Assembly (NCBI GenBank): GCA_038231615.1
Contig: JBBRLA010000219.1
Coordinates: 1 to 11,999, forward strand
DNA: 11,999 nucleotides
Direction of reading: 5' to 3'
DNA from: JBBRLA01 sp038231615
GTDB lineage: Bacteria > Myxococcota_A > Polyangia > Palsa-1104 > JAEUJZ01
Position 1 is the stretch's first letter. Every line of letters starts with the position of its first letter. The notes beneath the pieces are model-generated. The model did no database searches. It was not told the origin of the DNA and saw only the letters and a list, made by a program, of their open reading frames with translations. Positions 11,976 to 11,999 of the stretch are shown here, piece after piece. A program made the translations under genes and the position numbers.

Positions 11976-11999
11976 CTCTATCGTCGGTGAGGTGGCACA

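Overview
GC-rich, densely coded bacterial DNA. Long shadow ORFs on the antisense strands, GTG starts overlapping upstream stops, a TAGGCT-type -10 box, several secreted proteins and bacterial microcompartment (BMC) vertex genes without a metabolic operon all suggest a myxobacterium-like organism (Myxococcota, possibly a Haliangium/Polyangia relative). This assignment is inference from gene content and style; the window has no rRNA or other phylogenetic marker.

Layout: (1) 1-1195 is a gene-poor junk or mobile region. It holds a 151-bp fold-back element at the left edge, a short plus-strand coding remnant, a minus-strand fragment resembling a transposase N-terminus, and a second long fold-back at 912-977. 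(2) 1196-4848, minus strand, is a surface-polysaccharide-type cluster read right to left: a TylF-like SAM methyltransferase, a NodB-type polysaccharide deacetylase, and an unusual fusion of an ATP-grasp enzyme to a low-molecular-weight protein tyrosine phosphatase. The last two overlap by 20 bp. (3) 4849-5015 is a divergent promoter region with a good minus-strand promoter and an excellent plus-strand sigma70 promoter. (4) 5016-6209 encodes a lipoprotein whose N-terminus carries two in-frame copies of a dispersed 33-bp repeat. (5) 6350-8178 is a compact operon: a small internally duplicated protein followed by four tandem EutN/CcmL-family BMC pentamer (vertex) genes, with a 24-codon mini-ORF wedged between the second and third. 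(6) 8450-11745 holds three genes for exported proteins: a helical protein with a central hydrophobic hairpin, a zinc phospholipase C/S1-P1-nuclease-like protein, and a small cysteine-rich protein. (7) 11746-11999 is non-coding, with a hairpin and another long inverted repeat.

The most notable signals are: the four-paralogue vertex operon without any hexameric shell gene nearby; the five copies of a 33-bp (11-codon) near-palindromic repeat, found both between genes and in frame inside two exported-protein genes; the mini-ORF that keeps GTGA stop/start coupling on both sides; and recurrent 9-bp-period repeats at three unrelated places.
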